Positions 9,816-18,788 of a DNA stretch of 64,000 nucleotides are shown one piece after another. Positions within the stretch are counted from its first letter, which is position 1. Each line of letters begins with the position of its first letter. Under the pieces are notes generated by a model, which searched no databases, was not told the origin of the DNA, and was given only the letters and a program-made list of their open reading frames with translations. Source of the DNA: Vibrio profundi (GTDB lineage: Bacteria > Pseudomonadota > Gammaproteobacteria > Enterobacterales > Vibrionaceae). The position numbers were made by a program, and so were the translations under genes. The stretch spans positions 160,720 to 224,719 of the forward strand of contig NZ_RZIS01000008.1 in assembly GCF_005281835.1 (NCBI RefSeq), in the 5' to 3' direction.

Positions 9816-9871
9816 GGTGCACTCACACTCAATTGCACCATTTAAGTGCACCCAATGATCAATTTGGTGCA
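9816..9871 (+). promoter_or_regulatory. NtrC (NR-I) binding region upstream of glnA
   Basis: One full site at 9834-9850 reads TGCACC-N5-AGTGCA, close to the NtrC consensus TGCACY-N5-GGTGCA. Two further GGTGCA half-sites flank it at 9816-9821 and 9866-9871. The full site is about 100 bases upstream of the sigma-54 -24 element, the usual enhancer distance, and matches the arrangement at E. coli glnA. Confidence 0.8.
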
Positions 9872-9933
9872 TTTAAATACTTCAAAAGAGCCACAAACAA
9901 CGCAAAGCCTTGAAATTAAGGGAATAATTTTTT

Positions 9934-9950
9934 TGGCACGATTTTGGCTT
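9934..9950 (+). promoter_or_regulatory. Sigma-54 promoter of glnA
   Basis: TGGCAC at 9934-9939 followed by TTGGCTT gives the invariant GG (9935-9936), ten bases, then GC (9947-9948), which is the -24/-12 signature of RpoN promoters. Start of transcription is expected near 9960, leaving a leader of about 95 bases. Confidence 0.85.
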
Positions 9951-10054
9951 TAGCTAAAACAGCATCGATTAATGCAATTCAATAGACATTAATCAATGCT
10001 AGTTTCAACCGAATCGAGCTAATACCGCTTTAATAACACTGGAGGTTATCCAAG

Positions 10055-11464
10055 ATGTCAGTAGAAAATGTACTATCGCTGATCCAAGAAAACGAAGTTA
10101 AGTTTGTTGACCTACGCTTTACTGATACTAAAGGTAAAGAGCAACATATCTCTCTACCTGCACACCAAGTCGACGCAGACTTCTTCGAAGAAGGCAAAAT
10201 GTTCGATGGTTCTTCAGTAGCTGGTTGGAAAGGTATCAACGAATCTGACATGGTAATGATGCCAGATGCTGCATCTGCAGTTCTTGACCCTTTCACTGAA
10301 GATGCAACGCTAAACATTCGTTGTGACATTCTTGAGCCTGCAACTATGCAAGGCTACGACCGTGACCCACGTTCAATCGCAAAACGCTCAGAAGAGTACA
10401 TGCGTTCAACAGGTATCGCAGACACAGTTCTAATCGGTCCTGAGCCAGAGTTCTTCCTATTTGACGATGTTAAGTTCGCAACTGACATGTCAGGTTCATT
10501 CTTCAAAATTGACGACGTAGAAGCAGCTTGGAACACAGGTTCTGACTTCGAGGGCGGTAACAAAGGTCACCGTCCAGGCGTTAAAGGCGGTTACTTCCCA
10601 GTAGCTCCTGTCGATTCTTCTCAAGACATCCGTTCTGCAATGTGTCTAGTAATGGAAGAGATGGGTCTAGTTGTTGAAGCTCACCACCACGAAGTAGCAA
10701 CTGCGGGTCAAAACGAAATCGCTACTCGTTTCAACACGCTAACAACAAAAGCTGATGAGACTCAAATCTACAAGTACGTTGTACACAACGTTGCTCACGC
10801 ATTTGGTAAAACAGCGACATTCATGCCTAAGCCACTTGTAGGTGATAACGGTTCTGGTATGCACGTTCACCAATCTCTAGCAAAAGACGGTGTGAACCTA
10901 TTTGCAGGTGATAAGTACGGCGGTCTATCTGAAACTGCCCTTTACTACATCGGTGGTGTAATCAAGCACGCTCGCGCAATCAACGCATTTGCGAACCCAT
11001 CAACTAACTCGTACAAGCGTCTTGTACCAGGCTTCGAAGCACCTGTTATGCTAGCTTACTCAGCTCGTAACCGTTCTGCTTCTATCCGTATCCCAGTAGT
11101 ACCAAGCCCTAAAGCACGTCGTATCGAGCTACGTTTTGGTGACCCAGCAGCGAACCCATACCTATGCTACTCTGCAATGCTAATGGCTGGTCTTGACGGT
11201 ATTAAGAACAAGATCCACCCAGGTGAAGCTATGGATAAAGATCTATACGACCTACCTGCAGAAGAAGCAGCAGAAATCCCAACAGTTGCAGAATCTCTAC
11301 AACAAGCACTAGCTGAGCTAGACGCTGACCGTGAATTCCTAACAGCTGGCGGCGTATTCTCTGATGACTTCATCGATTCTTACATCGCTCTTAAGTCGCA
11401 AGACGTAGAGAAAGTAAACATGACAACTCACCCACTTGAGTTTGAACTTTACTACTCGGTTTAA
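10055..11464 (+). CDS. glnA: Glutamine synthetase, type I
   Basis: GlnA makes glutamine from glutamate, ammonia and ATP and is the main ammonium assimilation enzyme. The 469-residue length equals that of E. coli. Visible motifs: DGSSVAGWKGI near 52, the metal-site EAHHHEVATAGQNEI, the ATP site KPLVGDNGSGMHVHQS, and the adenylylation site KDLYDLPAEE with Tyr398 (Tyr397 without Met), so activity should be controlled by GlnE. Expression should follow NtrC and sigma-54 from the promoter described upstream. A terminator follows, and the nitrogen two-component genes glnL and glnG lie downstream beyond one DUF4124 gene. Confidence 0.99.
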   Translation: MSVENVLSLIQENEVKFVDLRFTDTKGKEQHISLPAHQVDADFFEEGKMFDGSSVAGWKGINESDMVMMPDAASAVLDPFTEDATLNIRCDILEPATMQGYDRDPRSIAKRSEEYMRSTGIADTVLIGPEPEFFLFDDVKFATDMSGSFFKIDDVEAAWNTGSDFEGGNKGHRPGVKGGYFPVAPVDSSQDIRSAMCLVMEEMGLVVEAHHHEVATAGQNEIATRFNTLTTKADETQIYKYVVHNVAHAFGKTATFMPKPLVGDNGSGMHVHQSLAKDGVNLFAGDKYGGLSETALYYIGGVIKHARAINAFANPSTNSYKRLVPGFEAPVMLAYSARNRSASIRIPVVPSPKARRIELRFGDPAANPYLCYSAMLMAGLDGIKNKIHPGEAMDKDLYDLPAEEAAEIPTVAESLQQALAELDADREFLTAGGVFSDDFIDSYIALKSQDVEKVNMTTHPLEFELYYSV

Positions 11465-11504
11465 TCACCGCTGATGTAAAATGTAAGCATCAATACAATT
11501 TATT

Positions 11505-11532
11505 AGGCTCGCCTCGCAGGCGAGCCTTTTTT
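11505..11532 (+). terminator. Rho-independent terminator after glnA
   Basis: AGGCTCGCC / GGCGAGCCT stem with a TCGCA loop and a TTTTTT tail. It limits read-through from the strong glnA promoter into the glnL-glnG region. Confidence 0.9.
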
Positions 11533-11654
11533 GTATTTGCCCATAATATTCACCCTCGTAACATACCCTCGACATTCTGTCAGCGCTCCAAGAAGCACCA
11601 TCTAAATAATAATACTCAGCAATACGTAAAATCACCCGACCGAGGTAGCGAAGC

Positions 11655-12215
11655 ATGCGAAACAAGCTAACCCTAATTGTGATGGCGTTGTGTCTCACTC
11701 TGAACACACAAGCGCAAACCGTCTATACATGGGAAGATGAAAACGGAGTGCTTCACTTCAGTGATACACCGCTAGAAAGCAATGCCAAAAAGCTGATACT
11801 GCCTGACTACAAAGCCTCTGCCCCCGCGCCTAAATTCGAGAACTCAACGCCTGTCGATACGCCCAAAAGCACTCTACGCATTTCACCACTTCACACCAAA
11901 AGCGTGAACGAACCCAGCAAACCTTTGGCGTTAGAGCTTACTCTGCAAACTCCGCAACACGATCAAACGCTGCGCAGCAATCAAGGCTTGATTGATATAC
12001 AGATCGCTACCAATCGAAAGCTAGGAATTGGAGAACAATTACAACTGGTGCTTGATGGACGGCGCTATGGTGCACCTCAAATCCAGTTTAATTGGCAATT
12101 GAAAAACGTTGATCGAGGTGCGCATACTATTTCAATTCAAGCACATAGAAGCGGCAAGCTTATTGCATCGTCTAGACCTGTGACTGTGTATTTACACCGT
12201 GCAACGGTCAAGTAA
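11655..12215 (+). CDS. DUF4124 domain-containing exported protein
   Basis: A 186-residue protein with a cleavable signal peptide (about 1-20, ending LNTQAQT) and an immediate DUF4124 domain, recognised by VYTWEDENGVLHFSDTPLES. The remaining part is proline-rich and then beta-rich, with an Ig-like look (LDGRRYGAPQIQFNWQLKNV...). Periplasmic; function unknown. Its place between glnA and glnL recurs in vibrios as far as I recall, but nothing in the sequence ties it to nitrogen. GAGG at about 11641-11644 lies 10 bases before the ATG. Confidence 0.8.
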   Translation: MRNKLTLIVMALCLTLNTQAQTVYTWEDENGVLHFSDTPLESNAKKLILPDYKASAPAPKFENSTPVDTPKSTLRISPLHTKSVNEPSKPLALELTLQTPQHDQTLRSNQGLIDIQIATNRKLGIGEQLQLVLDGRRYGAPQIQFNWQLKNVDRGAHTISIQAHRSGKLIASSRPVTVYLHRATVK

Positions 12216-12306
12216 GGCAATAGGGCATAAACGAGTGAGTAAACTGGCCTAAATCGGGTCAATCTTCTTTAGCTTCTGGTTTTTATGCGCCATACTTGAA
12301 TTCACA

Positions 12307-12323
12307 CGCACCATAATGGTGCA
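12307..12323 (+). promoter_or_regulatory. NtrC box in front of glnL
   Basis: CGCACC-ATAAT-GGTGCA: the inner GCACC/GGTGC arms are perfectly palindromic with a five-base gap, matching the NtrC consensus. It lies 30 bases before the glnL start. E. coli has an equivalent site (glnLp) through which NtrC represses its own operon. Confidence 0.75.
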
Positions 12324-12352
12324 CACACGTGAATTAGGACAAGGACGCCATA

Positions 12353-13429
12353 GTGAACATAAAAGCTCAAAGAGATAGTCTGAACAATGAAGGCTTATCG
12401 AGTGCCATCCTCGATAACATGGTGACCGCTACTCTAATGCTGGATGAAGAGCTGTTCATTCGCTACACCAACCCAGCCGCTGAGCAGCTGTTTTCTCAGA
12501 GCGCCAAGCGCATGGTCGATCATCCTCTCAGCCAACTCATTCAGCACGCATCCCTTGACCTCGCCCTCTTAACACAGCCACTGCAAAGCGGACAAAGCAT
12601 TACCGATAGCGATGTGACTTTTGTGGTCGACAATAAACCTCTGATGCTTGAAGTCACTGTCAGCCCTATATCTTGGAAAAAAGAGCTTATGCTGTTGGTC
12701 GAAATGAGAAAGATTGATCAACAACGCCGTTTAAGCCAAGAACTCAACCAACATGCACAACAACAAGCAGCGAAGCTGTTAGTGCGTGGTTTGGCGCATG
12801 AAATAAAGAACCCGTTGGGTGGCTTAAGAGGGGCGGCACAACTGCTTGGAAAGATGCTTCCCGATCAATCCCTTACTGAATACACTCAGATCATTATTGA
12901 GCAAGCAGACCGACTACGAGCACTGGTTGATCGCTTACTTGGCCCGCAAAAGCCTGGCAAGAAAACATCTGAGAACCTCCACCAAACCTTAGAGAAAGTG
13001 CGTCAGCTTGTGGAATTAGAAGCAGGACCCGCGCTGACCATCGAACGAGATTACGACCCTAGCTTACCTGATTTAATGATGGACGCAGCACAAGTCGAAC
13101 AAGCAATGCTCAACATTGTTAGTAATGCGGCGCAGATACTTTCTGCACAAGAACATGGCAAAATTCTCATTCGCACCAGAACGGTGCACCAAGCCAACAT
13201 TCATGGGCAACGTCATAAACTGGCGGCTCGCGTAGAGATCATCGACAACGGCCCTGGCATTCCTCATGAATTACAAGACACCTTATTTTATCCAATGGTC
13301 AGCGGCCGAGAAGGTGGCACTGGGCTTGGGTTATCTATCTCACAAAATTTAATCGATCAGCATAATGGCAAGATCGACGTCGAAAGTTGGCCTGGCCATA
13401 CGACTTTCACCATTTATTTACCGATTTAG
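12353..13429 (+). CDS. glnL: Nitrogen regulation sensor kinase NtrB (NR-II)
   Basis: GlnL is the soluble histidine kinase/phosphatase that sets NtrC phosphorylation under PII control. Residues about 15-120 are a PAS domain (NMVTATLMLDEELFIRYTNP), then the phosphoacceptor helix RGLAHEIKNPLGGLRGAA with the H-box histidine, and a C-terminal ATPase domain with N (NIVSNAAQ), G1 (DNGPGIP) and G2 (GGTGLGLSISQ) boxes. No membrane segment. Start is GTG at 12353, with AAGGA seven bases before. 358 residues, similar to the E. coli protein (349). Operon with glnG 95 bases downstream. Confidence 0.97.
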   Translation: MNIKAQRDSLNNEGLSSAILDNMVTATLMLDEELFIRYTNPAAEQLFSQSAKRMVDHPLSQLIQHASLDLALLTQPLQSGQSITDSDVTFVVDNKPLMLEVTVSPISWKKELMLLVEMRKIDQQRRLSQELNQHAQQQAAKLLVRGLAHEIKNPLGGLRGAAQLLGKMLPDQSLTEYTQIIIEQADRLRALVDRLLGPQKPGKKTSENLHQTLEKVRQLVELEAGPALTIERDYDPSLPDLMMDAAQVEQAMLNIVSNAAQILSAQEHGKILIRTRTVHQANIHGQRHKLAARVEIIDNGPGIPHELQDTLFYPMVSGREGGTGLGLSISQNLIDQHNGKIDVESWPGHTTFTIYLPI

Positions 13430-13524
13430 TACGCGTTCGTCAGCTCGAACAATAACAACGAACGACCGCGATCATCACAGAATTTTAGACATGACATTTA
13501 GCGTCTGCTGCAAAGGATTTAATT

Positions 13525-14928
13525 ATGAGTAAAGGATACGTATGGGTTGTTGATGACGACAGTTCAATTCGTTGGGTCGTTGAAAAGACACTATCTTCTG
13601 CCAATATCAAATGCGAAACATTTGCCGACGCCGAAAGTGTGTTGATGGCGCTTGAGCGCGAAACACCAGATGTGCTGGTATCTGATATTCGCATGCCTGG
13701 GATCGATGGTATTGAACTGCTAAACCAAGTGCATCAACGCTCTCCTGACTTACCTGTGATCATTATGACCGCGCACTCGGATTTAGATGCGGCGGTCAAT
13801 GCGTATCAACAAGGTGCGTTTGAATACTTGCCAAAACCTTTTGATATCGATGAAACCTTAACCCTAGTCGAACGTGCCATTGCGCATAGCCATGAACAAA
13901 AACGCGGCCAAGTAAGTGAAGAAGCGTTAAATACCAATGCGCCTGAAATCATTGGTGAAGCACCGGCAATGCAAGAAGTGTTTCGAGCGATTGGCCGCTT
14001 ATCCCGCTCATCAATATCCGTATTGATCAACGGTGAGTCCGGTACTGGTAAGGAATTAGTCGCGCACGCCCTTCACCGCCACAGCCCCCGCGCCAGTAAA
14101 CCTTTTATCGCCTTAAATATGGCTGCAATACCTAAAGACTTAATTGAATCTGAGTTATTTGGTCACGAAAAAGGAGCCTTTACGGGAGCAAATAGTGTAC
14201 GCCAAGGTCGATTCGAACAAGCTAATGGCGGCACACTTTTCTTAGATGAAATCGGTGACATGCCGCTAGATATCCAAACGCGCCTGCTACGTGTATTGTC
14301 TGATGGTCAGTTCTATCGCGTCGGTGGACACTCTGCTGTAAAAGTGGATGTGCGAATCGTTGCTGCCACCCACCAAAACTTAGAACGCTTAGTTCACGAA
14401 GGCGAGTTCCGAGAAGATTTATTCCACCGTCTAAACGTTATTCGCATCCATATTCCCGCGCTAAGAGAACGTAAGCAAGATATCGAAAAGCTTACCCAGC
14501 ACTTCTTAATGTTAGCGGCTGAAGAATTAGGAGTAGAAGTCAAAACTCTGCATTCAGATACCGTCACCATTTTAAATCGACTGAATTGGCCAGGTAATGT
14601 CCGACAACTAGAAAATATCTGCCGTTGGCTAACCGTGATGGCTAGTGGTAGCGAAATACTGCCTAACGATTTACCTCCCGAACTACTCGACGAAAAGCCT
14701 GCAAGCGTGTCTCCAGGAACCGATAGCTGGCAAGAACAGCTGTCCAATTGGGCAAAGTGTGCACTCGATTCAGGAGAAAAAGAGCTGCTTTCTTATGCAC
14801 TCCCAGAATTTGAACGTATACTTTTAGAAGCCGCTCTCGACCATACCAAAGGTCACAAACAAGACGCAGCAAAAGTACTTGGTTGGGGGAGAAACACGCT
14901 AACTAGGAAATTAAAAGAACTGTATTGA
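13525..14928 (+). CDS. glnG: Nitrogen regulation response regulator NtrC (NR-I)
   Basis: NtrC is the sigma-54 enhancer-binding activator of nitrogen genes, here presumably acting on glnA and on its own operon. Domains: receiver 1-120 with acidic pair D11/D12, phosphoacceptor D54 and the conserved K in LPKPFD; AAA+ domain from about 140 with Walker A GESGTGKE near 170 and the sigma-54-contacting GAFTGA near 218; C-terminal Fis-type helix-turn-helix (DAAKVLGWGRNTLTRKLKEL). 467 residues, E. coli 469. AAAGGA precedes the ATG. Confidence 0.98.
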   Translation: MSKGYVWVVDDDSSIRWVVEKTLSSANIKCETFADAESVLMALERETPDVLVSDIRMPGIDGIELLNQVHQRSPDLPVIIMTAHSDLDAAVNAYQQGAFEYLPKPFDIDETLTLVERAIAHSHEQKRGQVSEEALNTNAPEIIGEAPAMQEVFRAIGRLSRSSISVLINGESGTGKELVAHALHRHSPRASKPFIALNMAAIPKDLIESELFGHEKGAFTGANSVRQGRFEQANGGTLFLDEIGDMPLDIQTRLLRVLSDGQFYRVGGHSAVKVDVRIVAATHQNLERLVHEGEFREDLFHRLNVIRIHIPALRERKQDIEKLTQHFLMLAAEELGVEVKTLHSDTVTILNRLNWPGNVRQLENICRWLTVMASGSEILPNDLPPELLDEKPASVSPGTDSWQEQLSNWAKCALDSGEKELLSYALPEFERILLEAALDHTKGHKQDAAKVLGWGRNTLTRKLKELY

Positions 14929-15036
14929 CCCATATATGACTAAGGTTGCAGCTATTTTTTAATCAAAAAAAGGCTCGCGGCGCCAATTACGAGTGGGTAC
15001 AATTACAGTACAACATACACCAACTTGTAGCTTAGC

Positions 15037-17574
15037 ATGCCGATAAAAACGCAAATTACACTAAGAACTGCCGTTGTTCTGCCGTTTGTGATGATTTTCC
15101 TTCTCACTATTGGTGTAATTGTGCTTGCTCAAAAAAGCAGCTACGAGGAGATGGTTAATGATATTAGCGCTAAACAGCTGACATCATTAACCGCCAATGT
15201 AAATAAAAGCCTGAGTACCTTCTTACAAGAGCCATTCAATGCGGCACTGGCATTGAGCCACAGCATTGGCTTTAATCACCAATACCAAGCAGGCAATCTA
15301 GACGTTATCCAAGATTACATGCTAGATAGCTTTACCGACTTATACCAAACCATTCCTCAGCTTGACGTGCTCGGCTTTGGATCCGAAGCAACTAACTATG
15401 TAGGCTTTCGTAAAGAGTCCAATGCTGGCTACACCTTGATGTTGCAAGACTCACGTACCAACGACCAATTGGTCATTTATCGCGGCCGCCAAATGACCAG
15501 CGATATTCGCTCTGTCATCACAGGTTATGACCCACGAATCCGCCCTTGGTACGCGCCGGTGGCCGAAGTTCGACGACCAGCTTGGTCTTCTATTTATGCC
15601 AATGTTGATGAACGCCAAGAAATTACCTTGTCCGCGTTATCGCCCGTTTATGATGATAGCGAGTTCATCGGCGTGTTCGTAGCCGACATCAAAATCGATA
15701 CTTTCAACGCATTTCTAAAATCACTTAAAGAGAAAACCAACGCGTCGGTTTACATCATCGACCAAGAACAGCGATTGGTCGCGCATTCAAGCGGTGGAAG
15801 TGTGGTGTCTTGGGGAACGAATAACACCGAAAAAGGCGTGCGTTTGCTGGCAACTGAAAGCACCAATCCTATCATTCGCCAAAGCGCTGATTATGTACAC
15901 GATCACCAGTACACCGATACACAATATGTCCATCGCTTTGATTTTGATTTAAATGGTGAGCGTTACTTCAGCCAAATCACTCCTTATAAAGATGAATTTG
16001 GTCTCACGTGGTACATCGGTATGTCGATCTCAGAAAGCGATTTGCTCGGACAACTACCAGAGAGTCAGAAAAACAGCTGGATTATCGGTTTGGTGGTCAG
16101 CTTAATCGGCATATTTATTGGTTTATTCGCTTTCAATCGTATCACTCGCCCTATCACTTCCACGGCAGCAGCAGCCAAGCACTTGGCCAATGGTGACTGG
16201 GAAAGTCACATGCCAAAACCAGGTAATATCTACGAAACCAGTTTACTGGTACACGCCTTTAATGAAATGGCGAATAACTTAAAAGCGTCCTTTAATGCGC
16301 TGCAGGCACAACTGACCTACGACTCCCTGACTCAGCTGTATAGCCGTGAAGGCTTGTTAAAAGCCAGTGAAAAAATCAATGCCACCAGCTCTGGCAGCCT
16401 ATATTTGCTCGGCATAGATCGTTTTCGTGATATCAATGATAGCCTTGGTCATCATAATGGTGATCAACTGTTAGTCATCGCCGCTTCACGTTTACAAAGC
16501 ACCTTACCTAGCGAGTACTTAATCGCTCGCGGAGGCGACGAATTCGCCATCTACGCACCACATGTCACCGACCAAGAAGACATTAACCTGCTGGCGAACC
16601 GCTTACTGCAGACCTTTGCTTCACCGTTTTGTATGGAAAACGACAATATCATCGTCAATGTGTCCGTGGGCGTTGTGAGTACTTCACCAAGTAAAGACAT
16701 GACGGCTTGGCTTAGAAACAGCAGTATTGCGCTTAGCAAAGCCAAACAAGATAAAGCGAGTATCAGTCACTACAGCCCAGAGATGGCAGATGCGTCACGT
16801 AACCGTACTAAAATGTTGGCGCGCATTAACTCCGCCATCGAGCAACAAGAGTTCATCCCTTTCTATCAGCCCATCATCGATCTGGAAACGGGGGAGACCG
16901 TTGGCGCTGAAGCTTTGGCTCGCTGGATAAGCCAACAAGGGGTGATATCTCCTCTCGAGTTCATCCCATTAGCAGAAGATACCGGTTTGATCAGCGATAT
17001 CGGTCGTCAAATTCTATTCAAAGCCTGCCGAGATACCGCTTCAGCGATTGAATCTGGCAAGTGGCCGGCTAACTTCGCGATTCACGTTAATCTTTCGGTC
17101 GACCAACTGTCGCAAGATAACTTCTTAAGCGACGTTAAACATATTCTGGAAACAACCAAGCTCAACCCGAATAATCTGACCTTAGAAATCACAGAATCAC
17201 GTATTGCGGACAACGATCCAACGATCATTGATAACATGCTCGCACTCAAGGCGTTAGGAATTTGGATTGCGATTGACGATTTTGGTACTGGCTACTCTTC
17301 TTTAGCTTACCTACATAAACTGCCATTTGATTGTTTAAAAATCGACCGCAGTTTCGTCAGCAAGCTAGAGCAGGAAAACCTCGACAGCTCTATCGTGGCC
17401 GCCATTGTTAATATCACGAAAGGCTTTAAAGTGAACTTGGTCGCCGAAGGTGTAGAAACGCCACAGCAGGCCGAACTGCTCTGCCAATTACAATGCCCTC
17501 AAGCTCAGGGCTTCCTCTACAGCCGCCCGGTACCTTTTGAAGATTGGCCAACAGATTTGGTTAACATGAAGTAG
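15037..17574 (+). CDS. Membrane c-di-GMP enzyme: dCache-HAMP-GGDEF-EAL
   Basis: An 845-residue inner-membrane sensor enzyme. First membrane helix about 11-31, a periplasmic double-Cache ligand-binding domain about 35-340 (containing YDPRIRPWYAPV), second helix about 346-368, HAMP to about 420, GGDEF domain with intact RGGDEF near 498, EAL domain with intact EALARW near 623, DDFGTGYSS near 746 and VAEGVET near 802. Both catalytic signatures look complete, so it may make and/or break c-di-GMP; I see no RxxD inhibitory site five residues before GGDEF. The ligand is unknown. Monocistronic between glnG and add. The Shine-Dalgarno before the ATG is weak. Confidence 0.9.
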   Translation: MPIKTQITLRTAVVLPFVMIFLLTIGVIVLAQKSSYEEMVNDISAKQLTSLTANVNKSLSTFLQEPFNAALALSHSIGFNHQYQAGNLDVIQDYMLDSFTDLYQTIPQLDVLGFGSEATNYVGFRKESNAGYTLMLQDSRTNDQLVIYRGRQMTSDIRSVITGYDPRIRPWYAPVAEVRRPAWSSIYANVDERQEITLSALSPVYDDSEFIGVFVADIKIDTFNAFLKSLKEKTNASVYIIDQEQRLVAHSSGGSVVSWGTNNTEKGVRLLATESTNPIIRQSADYVHDHQYTDTQYVHRFDFDLNGERYFSQITPYKDEFGLTWYIGMSISESDLLGQLPESQKNSWIIGLVVSLIGIFIGLFAFNRITRPITSTAAAAKHLANGDWESHMPKPGNIYETSLLVHAFNEMANNLKASFNALQAQLTYDSLTQLYSREGLLKASEKINATSSGSLYLLGIDRFRDINDSLGHHNGDQLLVIAASRLQSTLPSEYLIARGGDEFAIYAPHVTDQEDINLLANRLLQTFASPFCMENDNIIVNVSVGVVSTSPSKDMTAWLRNSSIALSKAKQDKASISHYSPEMADASRNRTKMLARINSAIEQQEFIPFYQPIIDLETGETVGAEALARWISQQGVISPLEFIPLAEDTGLISDIGRQILFKACRDTASAIESGKWPANFAIHVNLSVDQLSQDNFLSDVKHILETTKLNPNNLTLEITESRIADNDPTIIDNMLALKALGIWIAIDDFGTGYSSLAYLHKLPFDCLKIDRSFVSKLEQENLDSSIVAAIVNITKGFKVNLVAEGVETPQQAELLCQLQCPQAQGFLYSRPVPFEDWPTDLVNMK

Positions 17575-17681
17575 AAAACAGCGAAAATTGCTGTTTTCAT
17601 ACGCTTTTGTTGCTGACACTTTTTCGATTCATTTTATACTGATATAACCCACACACATTTTTCAATCTGGAAATAGTCATA

Positions 17682-18686
17682 ATGATAACTAAAAATTTAC
17701 CCCTTACTGATCTACACCGCCACCTAGACGGTAATATTCGTACTCAAACTATTCTAGATTTAGGCCAAAAGTTTGGTGTGGCATTACCTGCCTACGACGT
17801 CGAAGCACTGACTCCTCACGTACAAATCGTTGAAGCTGAGCCTTCACTGGTGGCATTCCTATCTAAGCTAGACTGGGGTGTTGCGGTACTAGGCGACCTT
17901 GACGCTTGCCGCCGAGTGGCTTATGAAAATGTAGAAGATGCGCTTAACGCTCAAATTGATTACGCTGAACTGCGTTTTTCTCCTTACTACATGGCAATGA
18001 AGCACAAACTTCCTGTAGCAGGCGTGGTCGAAGCGGTTGTCGATGGTGTCGAAGCGGGTATGCGTGACTTTGGGGTAAAAACGAACCTTATCGGTATCAT
18101 GAGTCGTACTTTCGGTACTGATGCATGCCAACAAGAACTTAATGGCATCTTAACTCAAAAAGATAAAATCGTAGCGGTTGACCTTGCAGGTGACGAGCTA
18201 GGCCAACCAGGCGATCGATTCGTAACGCATTTTAATCAAGTACGTGATGCTGGCATGAATGTAACAGTACACGCTGGTGAAGCTGCAGGTGCAGAAAGCA
18301 TGTGGCAAGCGATCCAAGAGCTAGGTGCAACACGTATTGGCCACGGCGTGAAAGCGATTCACGATCCAAAACTAATGGATTACCTTGCAGAAAACGGCAT
18401 TGGTATTGAGTCTTGCTTAACATCTAACTTCCAAACTAGTACCGTTGATTCACTAGAAAACCACCCAGTGAAGCAGTTCCTTGAGCACGGCGTGAAAGCG
18501 TGTTTGAACACCGATGATCCTGCAGTAGAAGGTATCGAACTGCCACACGAATATGAAGTCGCAGCACCTCAAGCGGGCCTAAGCCAAGAACAGATTCGCC
18601 AAGCGCAAATCAACGGCCTTGACCTAGCTTTCATCTCTGATGCTGAGAAACAAGAGCTGAAAGACAAAGTTGCAAACCGCGCTTAA
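17682..18686 (+). CDS. add: Adenosine deaminase
   Basis: Add hydrolyses adenosine (and deoxyadenosine) to inosine and ammonia in purine salvage. Zinc ligands are visible: H12 and H14 in LHRHLDGN, the HAGEAAG motif with its catalytic Glu, GHGVKAI, and NTDDPAV carrying the last metal ligand. 334 residues, typical (E. coli 333). A probable -10-like TATACTGATATAA precedes it. Single gene with a strong terminator. Confidence 0.97.
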   Translation: MITKNLPLTDLHRHLDGNIRTQTILDLGQKFGVALPAYDVEALTPHVQIVEAEPSLVAFLSKLDWGVAVLGDLDACRRVAYENVEDALNAQIDYAELRFSPYYMAMKHKLPVAGVVEAVVDGVEAGMRDFGVKTNLIGIMSRTFGTDACQQELNGILTQKDKIVAVDLAGDELGQPGDRFVTHFNQVRDAGMNVTVHAGEAAGAESMWQAIQELGATRIGHGVKAIHDPKLMDYLAENGIGIESCLTSNFQTSTVDSLENHPVKQFLEHGVKACLNTDDPAVEGIELPHEYEVAAPQAGLSQEQIRQAQINGLDLAFISDAEKQELKDKVANRA

Positions 18687-18734
18687 GCAAATTTAGTAAG
18701 CGATAGGCTCACGTTTATGAGCCTACCGAAAAAC

Positions 18735-18770
18735 AAAAAAGCCCGCATTTTATGATGCGGGCTTTTTATT
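18735..18770. terminator. Bidirectional terminator between add and hemN
   Basis: AAAAAAGCCCGCAT / ATGCGGGCTTTTTAT with a four-base TTTATG-type loop; A-run on the left, T-run on the right. Lies between the convergent add and hemN genes. Confidence 0.9.
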
Positions 18771-18788
18771 ATCTGAATCTCGCTAAAA

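Larger units (their letters stand above)
9531..10054. promoter_or_regulatory. Divergent typA-glnA intergenic regulatory region
   Basis: About 540 bases without a gene. The right half carries the glnA control elements (NtrC boxes and a sigma-54 promoter, listed separately). The left half must hold the typA promoter; I see no clear consensus. The glnA leader ends with GGAGG (10041-10045) eight bases before the ATG. Confidence 0.7.
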
